Position numbers and translations under genes: made by a program
Shown: piece by piece, positions 26,925-35,777 of the stretch
How the letters are laid out: each line of letters opens with the position of its first letter
Numbering within the stretch: the stretch's first letter is position 1
The notes under the pieces: model-generated
What the model was told of the DNA's origin: nothing
The model's database searches: none
Seen by the model: only the letters and a program-made list of their open reading frames with translations
Assembly (NCBI GenBank): GCA_014382345.1
Contig: JACNJX010000056.1
Location: 24,392-64,031 of the forward strand
Origin: Alphaproteobacteria bacterium
GTDB lineage: Bacteria; Pseudomonadota; Alphaproteobacteria; Rhodospirillales; Casp-alpha2
Direction of reading: 5' to 3'
Length of the DNA stretch: 39,640 nucleotides

Positions 26925-28883
26925 TTAGACCTTCAATCCGCTTTCCATCACCGCCGACAGCCTGCGTGAAAAGGCCTGTGGGTCGCCGACCGGTTCGCCT
27001 TCGATGATGCGGGCCTGATCGAGCAACAGATACGCCGCGTCGGCGATCAGGCTGTCCTGCCCATCGCCCGTCTTGGCGCGTGCGTTCAGGCCCTTGATCA
27101 GGGCGTGACCCGGATTGATCTCCAGCACACGGGGCGTCAGGTCCGGCCCGCCCGCCGGACGGTTCTGTTTCAGCATTTTTTCCAAACGCGCATCCATGTC
27201 GCCTTCGCCGGTGACCAGGCAGACCGGGCTTTCGGTCAGCCGTTCGGATGCCCGCACGTCCTTGACCGCATCGCCCAGCGCCACCTTGAACTGCGCCAGA
27301 AGGGGCTCGATTTCGCCCGCCGCCTTGCTCTTGTCCGTGTCCTTGGCGTCGTCTTTCTTTTTGTCCTTCTTGCCATCCTTGCCGATTTTGTCCAGGTCGG
27401 CGCCGGCGCGGGTGGCGGACTTGAATTCCTTTCCCTCATACTCGCCGACGGACGGAATCCAGAAATCATCGACCGGGTCGGTCATCAACAGGACTTCGAC
27501 CCCCTTGGACTTGAAACCCTCCAGATGGGCGCTGGCCTGCATCGCCTCGACGCTGTCACCGGTCATGTAATAGATCACGTCCTGGCCTGTCTTCATGCGC
27601 GAGACATAGTCCTCCAGGCTGCTCAGGCCTTCCTGGGTGGTGCTTTTGAAGCGGGTCAGGGCGAGAATGCGCTCGCGGTTTTCGGGCTCCTCGTAAAGGC
27701 CTTCCTTGAGCACGGAGCCGAAGTTTTCCCAGAATTCGGCGTATTCGTCGGGTTTCTTTTCCGCCTTTTTCTTCAGTTCGCCCATGATGCGCTTGGCCAG
27801 CCCGGAACGGATCTTGGCCAGCAGCGGGTTGTGCTGGAACATCTCGCGGCTGATGTTGAGCGGTAGGTCTTCGGAATCGACGATGCCGCGCATGAAGCGC
27901 AGGTATGGCGGCATCAGCCCTTCGCAGTCATCGGTGATGAACACCCGTTTGACGTACAGCTTGACCTGCGCCTTGCGGTCGGGGTGGAACAGATCGAATG
28001 GCTGCGCGGACGGGATGAACAGCAGGCTGGTGTAGGACACCATGCCCTCGACGCTGTTATGCAGCGTCAGCCACGGCTCATCGAAGGCATGGCTGACGTG
28101 GCTGTAGAATTCCTTGTACTGCTCGGCGCTGATGTCCTTTTTCGGACGCGTCCACAGTGCCGACGCCGTGTTGAGGGTGCGGTCTTCTTCCCCATCCTCT
28201 CCGCTGCCCTTTAAAACGATGGGGATGGAAATATGGTCGGAGTGCTGTTTGACGATGGTCTCGAGGCGCAGCGGCTCGAGATATTCCTCTTCCTTCTTGG
28301 AAAGGTGAATAATGACGTCGGTGCCGCGCCCGTCGCGTTCGGCCTCGTCGATGGTGAATTCGCCGCGGCCGTCTGATGACCACAGCCACGCCTTGTCCTC
28401 GCCGGCCTTGCGGGTCCGCACGTCGACCTTATCGGCGACCATGAAGGCGGAATAGAAGCCGACGCCGAACTGGCCGATCAGGGACATGTCCGCATCTTTA
28501 TCTTTTCCCTTACCCTTGCCCTTGCCTTTTTTGTCCTTGGTTGCCTCCGCTTCCGCCGCGATCTGTTCGGCGAAGGCCTGGGTGCCGGAGCGCGCGATGG
28601 TGCCCAGTAGGTCGGTCAGATCGTCATGCCCCATGCCGGTCCCGTTGTCGGACACCGTCAGGGTCTTGGCTTTCTTGTCGATGGAAAGGGTGACGCGGAA
28701 TTCGCTGTCGCCGTCAATCAGCTTCGGTTCCGTCAGCGCCGCGTAGCGCAGCTTGTCGCAGGCGTCGGATGCGTTGGAAATCAATTCGCGCAGGAAGATC
28801 TCCTTCTGGCTGTAAAGCGAGTGGGCGACGATATCCAGAAGCTTGCTGACTTCCGCCTGGAAGGTGAATTTTTCTTGTGCCAT
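26925..28883 (-). CDS. htpG: Chaperone HtpG (bacterial Hsp90)
   Basis: The 652-residue Hsp90 family chaperone has a GHKL ATPase domain: ELISNASDACDKLRY (Asn37 region), DNGTGM (79-84) and GQFGVGFYSAF (137-147). The middle domain shows RVFITDDCEGLMPPYLRFM and LPLNISREM. Compared with E. coli HtpG it carries a Lys/Gly-rich insertion in the ATP lid (residues about 112-131, KGKGKGKGKDKD) and a second Lys-rich stretch (KDGKKDKKKDD) before the C-terminal domain. The start is the ATG at 28883 (MAQEKFTFQAEV), although the frame is accidentally open to 31832 because the antisense strand of two GC-rich genes lacks stops. Divergent from pcm, with a 144-base gap. Confidence 0.96.
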   Translation of the reverse strand: MAQEKFTFQAEVSKLLDIVAHSLYSQKEIFLRELISNASDACDKLRYAALTEPKLIDGDSEFRVTLSIDKKAKTLTVSDNGTGMGHDDLTDLLGTIARSGTQAFAEQIAAEAEATKDKKGKGKGKGKDKDADMSLIGQFGVGFYSAFMVADKVDVRTRKAGEDKAWLWSSDGRGEFTIDEAERDGRGTDVIIHLSKKEEEYLEPLRLETIVKQHSDHISIPIVLKGSGEDGEEDRTLNTASALWTRPKKDISAEQYKEFYSHVSHAFDEPWLTLHNSVEGMVSYTSLLFIPSAQPFDLFHPDRKAQVKLYVKRVFITDDCEGLMPPYLRFMRGIVDSEDLPLNISREMFQHNPLLAKIRSGLAKRIMGELKKKAEKKPDEYAEFWENFGSVLKEGLYEEPENRERILALTRFKSTTQEGLSSLEDYVSRMKTGQDVIYYMTGDSVEAMQASAHLEGFKSKGVEVLLMTDPVDDFWIPSVGEYEGKEFKSATRAGADLDKIGKDGKKDKKKDDAKDTDKSKAAGEIEPLLAQFKVALGDAVKDVRASERLTESPVCLVTGEGDMDARLEKMLKQNRPAGGPDLTPRVLEINPGHALIKGLNARAKTGDGQDSLIADAAYLLLDQARIIEGEPVGDPQAFSRRLSAVMESGLKV

Positions 28884-29027
28884 TGCGTTCTCTCGTTTGG
28901 ATGCCCCGTAGGGCGAATGTCCGATAGGGTTTCGGCCCCTGATATGGATGGATGGGGCGTTTGATGCAACCCCCCCCGTTTGGTGCACGGCTTGACGGAG
29001 GCGTCCGGGCGGCGCAACTCTAGTCTT

Positions 29028-29732
29028 ATGGGATTGTTCGGTAACGATGAGAAAATCCGGGAAAGGGCGCGCGCGCGCCTGCTTGCGGAAATCGAGGCCA
29101 ACGCCAGGGAAACCGCCAACTGGACCGGGCGGGAGCGGTTTTCCGACGCCGTCATGGCGGCTATGGCGAAGGTGGCGCGCCATGAATTCGTGCGCCCCGA
29201 AGACACTTCGGCCGCTTACGCCAACCGGCCCCAGGCCATCGGACACGGCCAGACCATTTCCCAGCCCTATATCGTCGCCCTGATGAGCGACCTTCTGGAC
29301 ATTCGCCATGGCGACCGGGTGCTGGAAATCGGCACCGGTTCCGGTTACCAGACGGCGGTGCTGGCGGAATTGGGGGCAGACGTGTTCTCCATGGAATGCG
29401 TCGATGCCCTGGCCGGTCCGGCGCGCGCCCGGCTCAAGCGGCTGGGCTATGGCAACGTTCACATTATCGCCGGCGACGGCTTCGAGGGCTGGCCGGACGA
29501 GGCCCCCTTTGACGCCATCATCGTCACGGCGGCGCCGGAAACAACTCCGCCAGCCCTGATCGAACAACTGGCCCCCGGCGGACGCATGGTGATCCCGCTG
29601 GGCCGTGTCCATGAAACCCAGTTTCTGACGCTTGTCACCAAGGACGTCGCCGGAAACATAACCGAGCAGGGCATGCTGCCGGTGGCCTTCGTGCCGATGG
29701 TGCCCCGGGGCATAGACGGCGCCGGCGGCTGA
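29028..29732 (+). CDS. pcm: Protein-L-isoaspartate O-methyltransferase
   Basis: The 234-residue cytoplasmic enzyme uses S-adenosylmethionine to methylate L-isoaspartyl residues of damaged proteins. Visible motifs are AIGHGQTISQPYIVALM (family-specific), VLEIGTGSGYQTAVLAEL (motif I for AdoMet) and FDAIIVTAAPETTP, then LAPGGRMVIPLG. The N-terminus (about 45 residues before the domain, with RERARARLLAEIEANAR) is helical. ATG 29028 is chosen because it gives a normal N-terminus, but there is no clear ribosome site; upstream in-frame TTG/GTG codons at 28980/28983 are alternatives. Divergent from htpG and 39 bases before the helicase. Confidence 0.92.
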   Translation: MGLFGNDEKIRERARARLLAEIEANARETANWTGRERFSDAVMAAMAKVARHEFVRPEDTSAAYANRPQAIGHGQTISQPYIVALMSDLLDIRHGDRVLEIGTGSGYQTAVLAELGADVFSMECVDALAGPARARLKRLGYGNVHIIAGDGFEGWPDEAPFDAIIVTAAPETTPPALIEQLAPGGRMVIPLGRVHETQFLTLVTKDVAGNITEQGMLPVAFVPMVPRGIDGAGG

Positions 29733-29771
29733 GGCTTGCCAACCGGGCTGAATTTTTGAGACTCTATAGCT

Positions 29772-32339
29772 ATGCAGATCGACACCACGCTCGACCGTCC
29801 GCGCATCGTCGCCGTGCTGGGTCCGACCAACACCGGCAAGACCCACCTGGCCATGGAGCGCATGCTGGGCCATGCCAGCGGCATCATCGGGTTTCCGCTG
29901 CGCCTGCTGGCGCGGGAAAATTACGACCGCGCGGTGGCGATCAAGGGCCGGAGCCGGGTGGCGCTGATTACGGGCGAGGAAAAAATTATTCCGCCCGGCG
30001 CGCAATACTTTCTGTGCACGGTGGAATCCATGCCGCTCGACCACGCGGTGGCCTTCGTCGGCATCGATGAAATCCAGATGTGCGCCGATCCGGACCGGGG
30101 GCACATTTTCACCGACCGCCTGCTCTATGCCCGTGGCCGCCATGAGACCATGTTCATGGGCGCCGACACCATCCGGCCGTTGCTGCGCCGTCTGGTGGAC
30201 AATATTGAGTTCGAAAGCCGCCCCCGGCTTTCCACCCTGACCTACAGCGGGGCCGGCAAAACGGCGCGTTTGAAACCGCGCTCCGCCGTCGTCGCCTTTA
30301 ATGCGTCGGAGGTCTACGCCCTGGCCGAACAGTTGCGCCGCCATCGCGGCGGCGCCGCCGTGGTGCTCGGCGCGCTCAGCCCGCGCACCCGCAACGCGCA
30401 GGTGGCCATGTATCAGGACGGCGAGGTCGATTACCTGGTTGCCACCGACGCCATCGGCATGGGGCTGAACATGGATGTCGGCCACGTCGCCTTCGCCGCC
30501 ACGCGCAAATTCGACGGCCGCAGGCGCCGCCCCCTGTCCGCGGCGGAATTGGCGCAGACGGCGGGCCGCGCCGGGCGTTACATGAACGACGGTACCTTCG
30601 GCGTGACGGGCAATGCAGCGCCGCTGGATGCGGACGTGGTGGAACGCATCGAAAACCATCGTTTCGATGCGCTGGAATTCCTCTTCTGGCGCAATCCGGA
30701 ACTGGATTTTTCGTCCCTTGAACGCCTCCAGCGCAGCCTCGCCGAACCCGCGCGCATTCAGGGCCTGGTGCGCGGGCGGGAGGCCGATGACGAACTGGCG
30801 TTGCGGCATCTGGCCGAGGCTGCGGACATCGCCCGGCTGGCGGCGACGCCCGTGGGGCTTCGGCTGTTGTGGGATGTCTGCCGTATCCCCGATTTCGGAC
30901 AGATTCGCAGCGAAGCGCACGCCGGACTGTTGGCCGATATCTACCGCCACCTGATGGGGCCTGACGGGGGTGGCGACAGCTATCTCCCGACCGACTGGCT
31001 GGCGGCGCGGGTCAACCGCCTGGACAACACGAGCGGCGATATCGAAACCCTGGCCGGGCGCATCGCCGGTATCCGCATCTGGACCTACGTCGCCTATCAG
31101 CCGGGCTGGCTCCGCGACGCCGCCCATTGGCAGGATACGACGCGCATCATCGAGGACAAACTGTCCGATGCCCTGCACCGGGGACTGACACAGCGCTTCG
31201 TGGACAAGCGTACCGCCGTCCTGGTCAGCCGCATCAAGGAACGCGAGGACCTGCTGGCCGCCGTCAAGAGTGATGGCGAGGTCGTCGTCGAGGGCCACTA
31301 CATGGGCCGGCTGGATGGCTTCCGTTTCCAGCCCGACGACGCCGTTCTCGACGACAGGACGGCGGCGAAAAAAGTTGCCAATGCCGCCGTGCGCGCGCTT
31401 CGCGGTGAAGCGGCGGCCCGACTCCGGCGGCTGGTCTTGGACGGCGACGATAATTTCCGGTTGTCCGTTGAGGGCGATGGAGAGTCCCGGATTCTCTGGC
31501 GGGACCAGGCGGTGGCCGGACTCAAGGCCGGATCGTCCCTGTTGAAGCCCGCCGTCGAACCGTTGCCGGGGAATTTGTTGGAAACGGCCTCGCGCGAACA
31601 GTTGCGCCGCCGTCTTCAGGTTTGGCTGGACGGATATGTGGAGTCGGTTTTCGCCTCTCTGACGGTGGCGCTCTCCGGACCCGCGCTTACTGGGCCGGCA
31701 AGGGGGCTGGTGTTTCAACTCGGCGAGAACCTGGGTTCCATCCCCCGCGACTTGGTGGCCGGGCAGGTCGACGGGCTCGGCCGCGCCGGGCGCAAAATCC
31801 TGAAATCCCTCGGCGTCCGTATCGGCCGCCACTGGCTGTATCTGCCGGTCTTGCTGAAGCCCCGCGCCGTTGAACTGCGGGCTTTGTTATGGGGCCTGTG
31901 GAACGGGGCCGGTATCCCTCCGCCTCCACCGGGCCGGGTGTCGGTGGCGGTGGATGACGCCGTGCCCGGAGAATTTTACGCCTCCATGGGCTATGCCCGG
32001 TTCGCGCGCCTGGCGGTGCGTTGCGACATGGTCGAACGGCTGGCCTCAGCGGCCTGGACCCTGGCGCGCAAGGGGCCGTTTGCGCTTTCCGAAGACGCCG
32101 GCGCCGGGCTGATGTCGCTGGCTGGGTGCGGGGCGGACGAGATGGCTGGTATTCTGGCCGGGCTCGGCTATCGCGGGTGCGCCGGTAAGGACGGCGTATT
32201 GCGGTTCGGTCATGCTAAAACACCGGTTAAAAAACCGGCCAACAAATCGAAACGGGTCGCTTCCGATGGGAAAAAACGGCGCAAGGCCAATCCGGATTCC
32301 CCCTTCGCCGCGCTTCAGAACCTGACGGTGGAGCGCTGA
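29772..32339 (+). CDS. SUV3-like ATP-dependent RNA helicase
   Basis: The 855-residue protein has an SF2 helicase core: Walker A GPTNTGKT (17-24), GIDEIQM as motif II (DEIQ, typical of the SUV3 branch rather than DEAD), YLVATDAIGMGLNMDV as motif V and QTAGRAGRY as motif VI. Between motifs Ia and II are GFPLRLLARENYDR and the family-specific LITGEEKI. The C-terminal half (about residues 330-830) has no recognised catalytic motif, and the end is lysine-rich (KKPANKSKRVASDGKKRRKA), fit for RNA binding. Mitochondrial SUV3 works in RNA decay; a role in RNA metabolism here is inference. The following S4-domain gene begins two bases after its stop, so they are coupled. Confidence 0.92.
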   Translation: MQIDTTLDRPRIVAVLGPTNTGKTHLAMERMLGHASGIIGFPLRLLARENYDRAVAIKGRSRVALITGEEKIIPPGAQYFLCTVESMPLDHAVAFVGIDEIQMCADPDRGHIFTDRLLYARGRHETMFMGADTIRPLLRRLVDNIEFESRPRLSTLTYSGAGKTARLKPRSAVVAFNASEVYALAEQLRRHRGGAAVVLGALSPRTRNAQVAMYQDGEVDYLVATDAIGMGLNMDVGHVAFAATRKFDGRRRRPLSAAELAQTAGRAGRYMNDGTFGVTGNAAPLDADVVERIENHRFDALEFLFWRNPELDFSSLERLQRSLAEPARIQGLVRGREADDELALRHLAEAADIARLAATPVGLRLLWDVCRIPDFGQIRSEAHAGLLADIYRHLMGPDGGGDSYLPTDWLAARVNRLDNTSGDIETLAGRIAGIRIWTYVAYQPGWLRDAAHWQDTTRIIEDKLSDALHRGLTQRFVDKRTAVLVSRIKEREDLLAAVKSDGEVVVEGHYMGRLDGFRFQPDDAVLDDRTAAKKVANAAVRALRGEAAARLRRLVLDGDDNFRLSVEGDGESRILWRDQAVAGLKAGSSLLKPAVEPLPGNLLETASREQLRRRLQVWLDGYVESVFASLTVALSGPALTGPARGLVFQLGENLGSIPRDLVAGQVDGLGRAGRKILKSLGVRIGRHWLYLPVLLKPRAVELRALLWGLWNGAGIPPPPPGRVSVAVDDAVPGEFYASMGYARFARLAVRCDMVERLASAAWTLARKGPFALSEDAGAGLMSLAGCGADEMAGILAGLGYRGCAGKDGVLRFGHAKTPVKKPANKSKRVASDGKKRRKANPDSPFAALQNLTVER

Positions 32340-32341
32340 CT

Positions 32342-32734
32342 TTGGAAAGCCGCCGTCTCGACAAATGGCTATGGTATGCGCGGTTTTTTAAAAGCCGCTC
32401 GCTGGCGACGAAGTTCTGCGCCTCGGGCAAGCTGCGGGTCAACGAAACTGTGGTGAAAAAAGCGCACCACGCGCTGCATATAGGCGACGTGCTGACGTTC
32501 CCCAAAGGTCCGCATATCCGCGTCGTCCGGGTGGCGGAACTGGGCGAACGCCGTGGCCCGGCGGTCGAGGCGCAGACACTGTATGAAGACCTGGACCCGC
32601 CCAAGCCGCGTTCGAAATCAGATCCGAGGCCACATAAACCGGCCCGCCGCGAGCCGGGAAGTGGCCGCCCGACCAAGCGCGAACGGCGCGATACTGAAAT
32701 TTTTACAGGAAAAAGCGATCCGGAAAGGGAGTGA
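32342..32734 (+). CDS. S4-domain RNA-binding protein (Hsp15/HslR-like)
   Basis: The 130-residue basic protein starts with RLDKWLWYARFFKSRSLATKF and GKLRVNETVVKKAHHALHIGDVL, the S4 RNA-binding fold of the Hsp15 family. It ends with a charged, disordered-looking tail (PKPRSKSDPRPHKPARREP and onward). In E. coli, Hsp15 binds free 50S subunits carrying nascent chains and rescues stalled ribosomes; a similar role here is inferred. The start is a TTG two bases after the helicase stop, with GGTGGAG upstream inside the helicase gene. A small GGGAG/CTCCC hairpin at the stop codon may end the transcript. Confidence 0.9.
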   Translation: MESRRLDKWLWYARFFKSRSLATKFCASGKLRVNETVVKKAHHALHIGDVLTFPKGPHIRVVRVAELGERRGPAVEAQTLYEDLDPPKPRSKSDPRPHKPARREPGSGRPTKRERRDTEIFTGKSDPERE

Positions 32735-32758
32735 TCTCCCTGAATCGCGCCAGGAGAC

Positions 32759-33085
32759 TCACGACCCCAACAGGTGCGCCGGTGGGGCGTTCTCGCCGCT
32801 GTCTTCCTTCGTGCCGCAGGTGGCTTCCAGCTTGTCGAGAATCCCGTCGACCATATCCGGGGCGGCGCCGAGGATGAAATCCCCCGGCACCAGTTTCACC
32901 GTCGGCCCCTTATGGCATTGCCCGAAGCAGACAAACCGTTCGACCTCGATATCGATGTTGCGATCCTTAACGCCGTTCTCAAGGGCCTCGGCGATGGCGA
33001 AGCTGCCGCGCGCGGCGCAGGACGGTTCGTCATGCTTGAAACGGCGGTTGACGCAGATCAGGATTTTGTTCGGGCGTTGGTCCAA
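32759..33085 (-). CDS. Small (2Fe-2S) thioredoxin-like ferredoxin
   Basis: The 108-residue protein has the cysteine pattern of the thioredoxin-like [2Fe-2S] ferredoxins: Cys11 in ILICVNRRF, Cys23 in EPSCAARGS, then Cys53 and Cys57 in RFVCFGQCHKGP. Such proteins act as small electron carriers or occur next to hydrogenases and oxidoreductases; no partner is evident here. The start is taken as the TTG at 33085, which has AGGAGTGA eight bases upstream. A GTG at 33094 lies inside that ribosome site and is less likely. The gene is convergent with the S4-domain gene and divergent from maeB. Confidence 0.82.
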   Translation of the reverse strand: MDQRPNKILICVNRRFKHDEPSCAARGSFAIAEALENGVKDRNIDIEVERFVCFGQCHKGPTVKLVPGDFILGAAPDMVDGILDKLEATCGTKEDSGENAPPAHLLGS

Positions 33086-33371
33086 TTTTCTCACTCCTGG
33101 GCCGCCGCGCCGGTAGCCGAAACGAATCCCGAAGGAACGGGACCCGACGAAAAGGCTGGTGCGGAACGGGATCGGGTTTGGTTGTTATGTTGGGTGGGTG
33201 TCGGTGCGTTTCAACAGGTCAAGGGAGGCTCGCTTATAGCAAACACAAAACGCGCATCAAGTCTTAATCCGTCCCGGAATGGTTTTGAACGGAAGTTCTG
33301 AATCGCCCACGGGATTTCTAATTCTGAAACGGCAATCGCGAATGCTCTGCCGCCATCATTTTCACCTGGCG

Positions 33372-33385
33372 TTGACCATAGTCAA
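33372..33385 (+). promoter_or_regulatory. FNR/FixK-type anaerobox upstream of maeB
   Basis: Perfectly symmetrical TTGAC-CATA-GTCAA, matching the FNR/FixK consensus TTGAY-N4-RTCAA. Its centre (33378.5) lies 29.5 bp before the first base of TATCTT at 33408, exactly the class II activator spacing (box at -41.5). It predicts a start near 33420 and a leader of about 33 bases before the maeB ATG. Binding by an FNR/FixK protein is inferred from the pattern. Confidence 0.7.
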
Positions 33386-33407
33386 GGTAACCGAGCCGAG
33401 CAGTGGG

Positions 33408-33413
33408 TATCTT
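33408..33413 (+). promoter_or_regulatory. Candidate -10 element of the maeB promoter (TATCTT)
   Basis: TATCTT is 4 of 6 to TATAAT. It has no -35 hexamer of its own; the FNR-type box occupies that position, as in class II activated promoters. Confidence 0.45.
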
Positions 33414-33452
33414 TTTAAACAAAATAGGTGAAAATTCTGGGATGCGAACCTC

Positions 33453-35714
33453 ATGGAAGATCAAGCCAATCAACTTCTCAAGCAGGATGCCCTTCGCATG
33501 CACGCCCGTGGACGGCCGGGCAAGGTGGAGATTCACGCCACCAAGCCGTTAACCACCCAGCGCGATCTGACTCTGGCCTATTCGCCGGGCGTCGCCGCGC
33601 CCTGCCTTGAGATCAACCGCGATCCCGACCTGGCCTATAAATACACGGCCATGGGCAATAGCGTGGCGGTGATTTCCAACGGCACCGCCGTCCTCGGCCT
33701 CGGCAATATCGGCGCGCTCGCGGCGAAGCCGGTGATGGAAGGTAAGGCGGTCCTGTTCAAGCGGTTCTCCGATATCGACGGCGTCAACCTGGAGATCCAT
33801 ACCGAGGACGTGGATGAATTCGTCAATTGCGTTCGGTATCTGGGCAACAGCTTCGGCGGCATAAATCTGGAAGCCATCAAGGCGCCCGATTGCTTTATCA
33901 TCGAGCAGAGCCTGCGCGAACTCCTGGACGTGCCGGTGTTTCATGATGACCAGCATGGCACTGCCGTTATCACCACCGCCGGCCTGATCAATGCCCTCGA
34001 CCTCACCGGCCGGGACATCCGCAAAACCAGGATGGTGGTCAACGGCGCCGGCGCCGCATCCATTGCCTGTGTGGAATTGTTCAAGGCCTTTGGCCTGCCG
34101 GGCAAGAACGTTGTCATGTGCGATTCCAAGGGGGTGATTTTTGAGGACCGCAAGGAAGGCATGAACCAGTGGAAATCGGCGCACGCCGCCAAAACAAAAG
34201 CACGGACCCTGGCCGAAGCGGTCGAGGGTGCGGATTGCTTTATCGGGCTGTCGGTGAAAGGCGCCATGACTGGAGACATGGTCCGCTCCATGGCGGATCA
34301 TCCGTTGATTTTCGCCATGGCCAACCCTGATCCGGAGATCCTGCCGGAGGAAATCAAGGCGGTGCGCGATGACGCCATCATCGCCACCGGACGATCCGAT
34401 TATCCGAACCAGATCAATAATGTGCTGGGCTTTCCCTATATCTTCCGGGGCGCCCTTGATGTGCGGGCCAGCACCATCAACGACGACATGAAGATCGCCG
34501 CCGCCAAGGCCCTGGCCGAACTTGCCCGCGAAGATGTTCCGGACGAGGTCGCCGCCGCCTATTCGGGAGAGCACCTGAAATATGGCCCCGAATACCTGAT
34601 TCCCACACCGTTCGATCCGCGACTGATTACCGCCGTTCCCATGGCCGTAGCGCAAGCCGCCATGGAGTCCGGCGTCGCCCGCAATCCCATTGTCGATATG
34701 GATCAATATAAGGCCGAACTTTCGGCCCGTCTGAATCCAACGGCCGGCAGCCTGCAGGCGATCTTCGATGAGGTCCGCGCAAACCCGCGCCGCGTCGTCT
34801 TTGCCGAAGGTGAGGAGAAGAAGAGTATCCGCGCCGCCTACGCATTCCTTAATTCCGGCTACGGCACGCCGATCCTGATCGGCCGCGAGGCGCGAGTGCG
34901 CCAGGCCATGGAAGAGCTTGGCCTGGGCAACGCCGAGGGCATTGAGATCACCAACGCCAGGCTGACCTCGTCGCTCGATGCCTACACCGATTTCCTCTAC
35001 CGGCGCGTCCAGCGCAAGGGACATCTACAGCGCGATTGCCAACGCCTGGTCAAACGCGACCGTAATATCTTCGCCGCCTGCATGGTGGCCAACGGTGACG
35101 CGGACGCCATGGTGACCGGCCTGACCCGCGACTACCATATGGCGCTGGCTCAGATCTCCCAGGTTCTCGACCCCGATCCCGGCGGCATCGTCTTCGGGCT
35201 GTCCCTGGTGCTTGCCCGCGACCGAACATTCTTCGTCGCCGATACGGCCGTGCATGAACTTCCGTCTCCGGTTGAGTTGGCCGATATTGCCCAACAGGCG
35301 GCCGCCTTCGCCCGCGAGATGGGCCACGAGCCCCGGGTGGCCTTGCTGTCTTTCGCCAATTTCGGACAACCTGAATTAACGCGCACGAAAATCGTCCGCC
35401 AGGCGGTTGAGGCGCTTGATGCCCGCAGCGTCGATTTCGAATACGACGGCGAAATGGCCGTCGATGTCGCCCTCAATACGGAGCTTATGGCCAATTATCC
35501 GTTTTGCCGGCTGACCGGGCCGGCCAATATCCTGATCATGCCGGGCCTTCATACAGCGCAAATCTCATCGAAACTTCTCCATGAACTCGGCGGCAGCACC
35601 GTCGTCGGACCGCTCTTGATCGGTCTTTCGAAGCCGGCGCAGATCGTACCCATGGGGGCGAACACCTCGGACATGGTCAATATGGCGGCCCTTGCCGCCC
35701 ACGGGGCCCGCTAA
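33453..35714 (+). CDS. maeB: NADP-type malic enzyme with phosphotransacetylase-like C-terminal domain (MaeB)
   Basis: The 753-residue protein decarboxylates malate to pyruvate, normally with NADP. The N-terminal malic-enzyme part (about 1-425) shows LAYSPGVAAPCL with catalytic Tyr43, LFKRFSDIDG with Lys103, FHDDQHGTAVITTAG (metal and substrate site) and the nucleotide-binding VVNGAGAASIACVELF. The C-terminal part (about 440-753) resembles phosphate acetyltransferase (FAEGEEKKSIRAAYAF, ANGDADAMVTGLTRDY, NILIMPGLHTAQISSKLL), which in MaeB is regulatory, sensing acetyl-CoA, rather than catalytic. An FNR-type box precedes it. The ribosome site is weak. Confidence 0.95.
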   Translation: MEDQANQLLKQDALRMHARGRPGKVEIHATKPLTTQRDLTLAYSPGVAAPCLEINRDPDLAYKYTAMGNSVAVISNGTAVLGLGNIGALAAKPVMEGKAVLFKRFSDIDGVNLEIHTEDVDEFVNCVRYLGNSFGGINLEAIKAPDCFIIEQSLRELLDVPVFHDDQHGTAVITTAGLINALDLTGRDIRKTRMVVNGAGAASIACVELFKAFGLPGKNVVMCDSKGVIFEDRKEGMNQWKSAHAAKTKARTLAEAVEGADCFIGLSVKGAMTGDMVRSMADHPLIFAMANPDPEILPEEIKAVRDDAIIATGRSDYPNQINNVLGFPYIFRGALDVRASTINDDMKIAAAKALAELAREDVPDEVAAAYSGEHLKYGPEYLIPTPFDPRLITAVPMAVAQAAMESGVARNPIVDMDQYKAELSARLNPTAGSLQAIFDEVRANPRRVVFAEGEEKKSIRAAYAFLNSGYGTPILIGREARVRQAMEELGLGNAEGIEITNARLTSSLDAYTDFLYRRVQRKGHLQRDCQRLVKRDRNIFAACMVANGDADAMVTGLTRDYHMALAQISQVLDPDPGGIVFGLSLVLARDRTFFVADTAVHELPSPVELADIAQQAAAFAREMGHEPRVALLSFANFGQPELTRTKIVRQAVEALDARSVDFEYDGEMAVDVALNTELMANYPFCRLTGPANILIMPGLHTAQISSKLLHELGGSTVVGPLLIGLSKPAQIVPMGANTSDMVNMAALAAHGAR

Positions 35715-35739
35715 CGGGTAAAACCTGACACAGGGCGCG

Positions 35740-35777
35740 CCCTAAGTTTTCTTTTTGGCCCTAAGTTTTCTTTTTGG
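35740..35777. repeat. Perfect 19-bp tandem duplication at the end of the PAS_5 gene
   Basis: The unit CCCTAAGTTTTCTTTTTGG occurs twice in direct succession (35740-35758 and 35759-35777). On the minus strand the first copy met encodes the last Lys-Lys-Lys-Thr and the TAG stop of the PAS_5 protein; the other lies just downstream. It is a recent-looking slippage or duplication event between two convergent genes. Confidence 0.9.

Larger units (their letters stand above)
33095..33452. other. Divergent intergenic region upstream of maeB (358 bp)
   Basis: No credible gene is seen here. The right part holds an FNR/FixK-type box (33372-33385) and a -10-like TATCTT (33408-33413) for maeB. The left part presumably holds the promoter of the [2Fe-2S] protein, but I see no clear element. 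The central part is noticeably less GC-rich than the flanking genes. Confidence 0.6.

Noticed and set aside
28884-29027. Sigma-32 heat-shock promoter for htpG (a CCCCAT sequence on the minus strand).
   Set aside because: A CTTG-type -35 element at the right distance was not found.
26925-31832. Continuous minus-strand frame of 1635 codons suggesting a giant fusion protein with HtpG at its end.
   Set aside because: Everything before 28883 is antisense to pcm and the helicase and has low-complexity, non-family sequence. HtpG has a normal start at 28883. The long frame is a GC-bias effect.
33549-35024. 491-codon minus-strand frame opposite maeB.
   Set aside because: Antisense shadow of maeB, whose catalytic motifs are intact.
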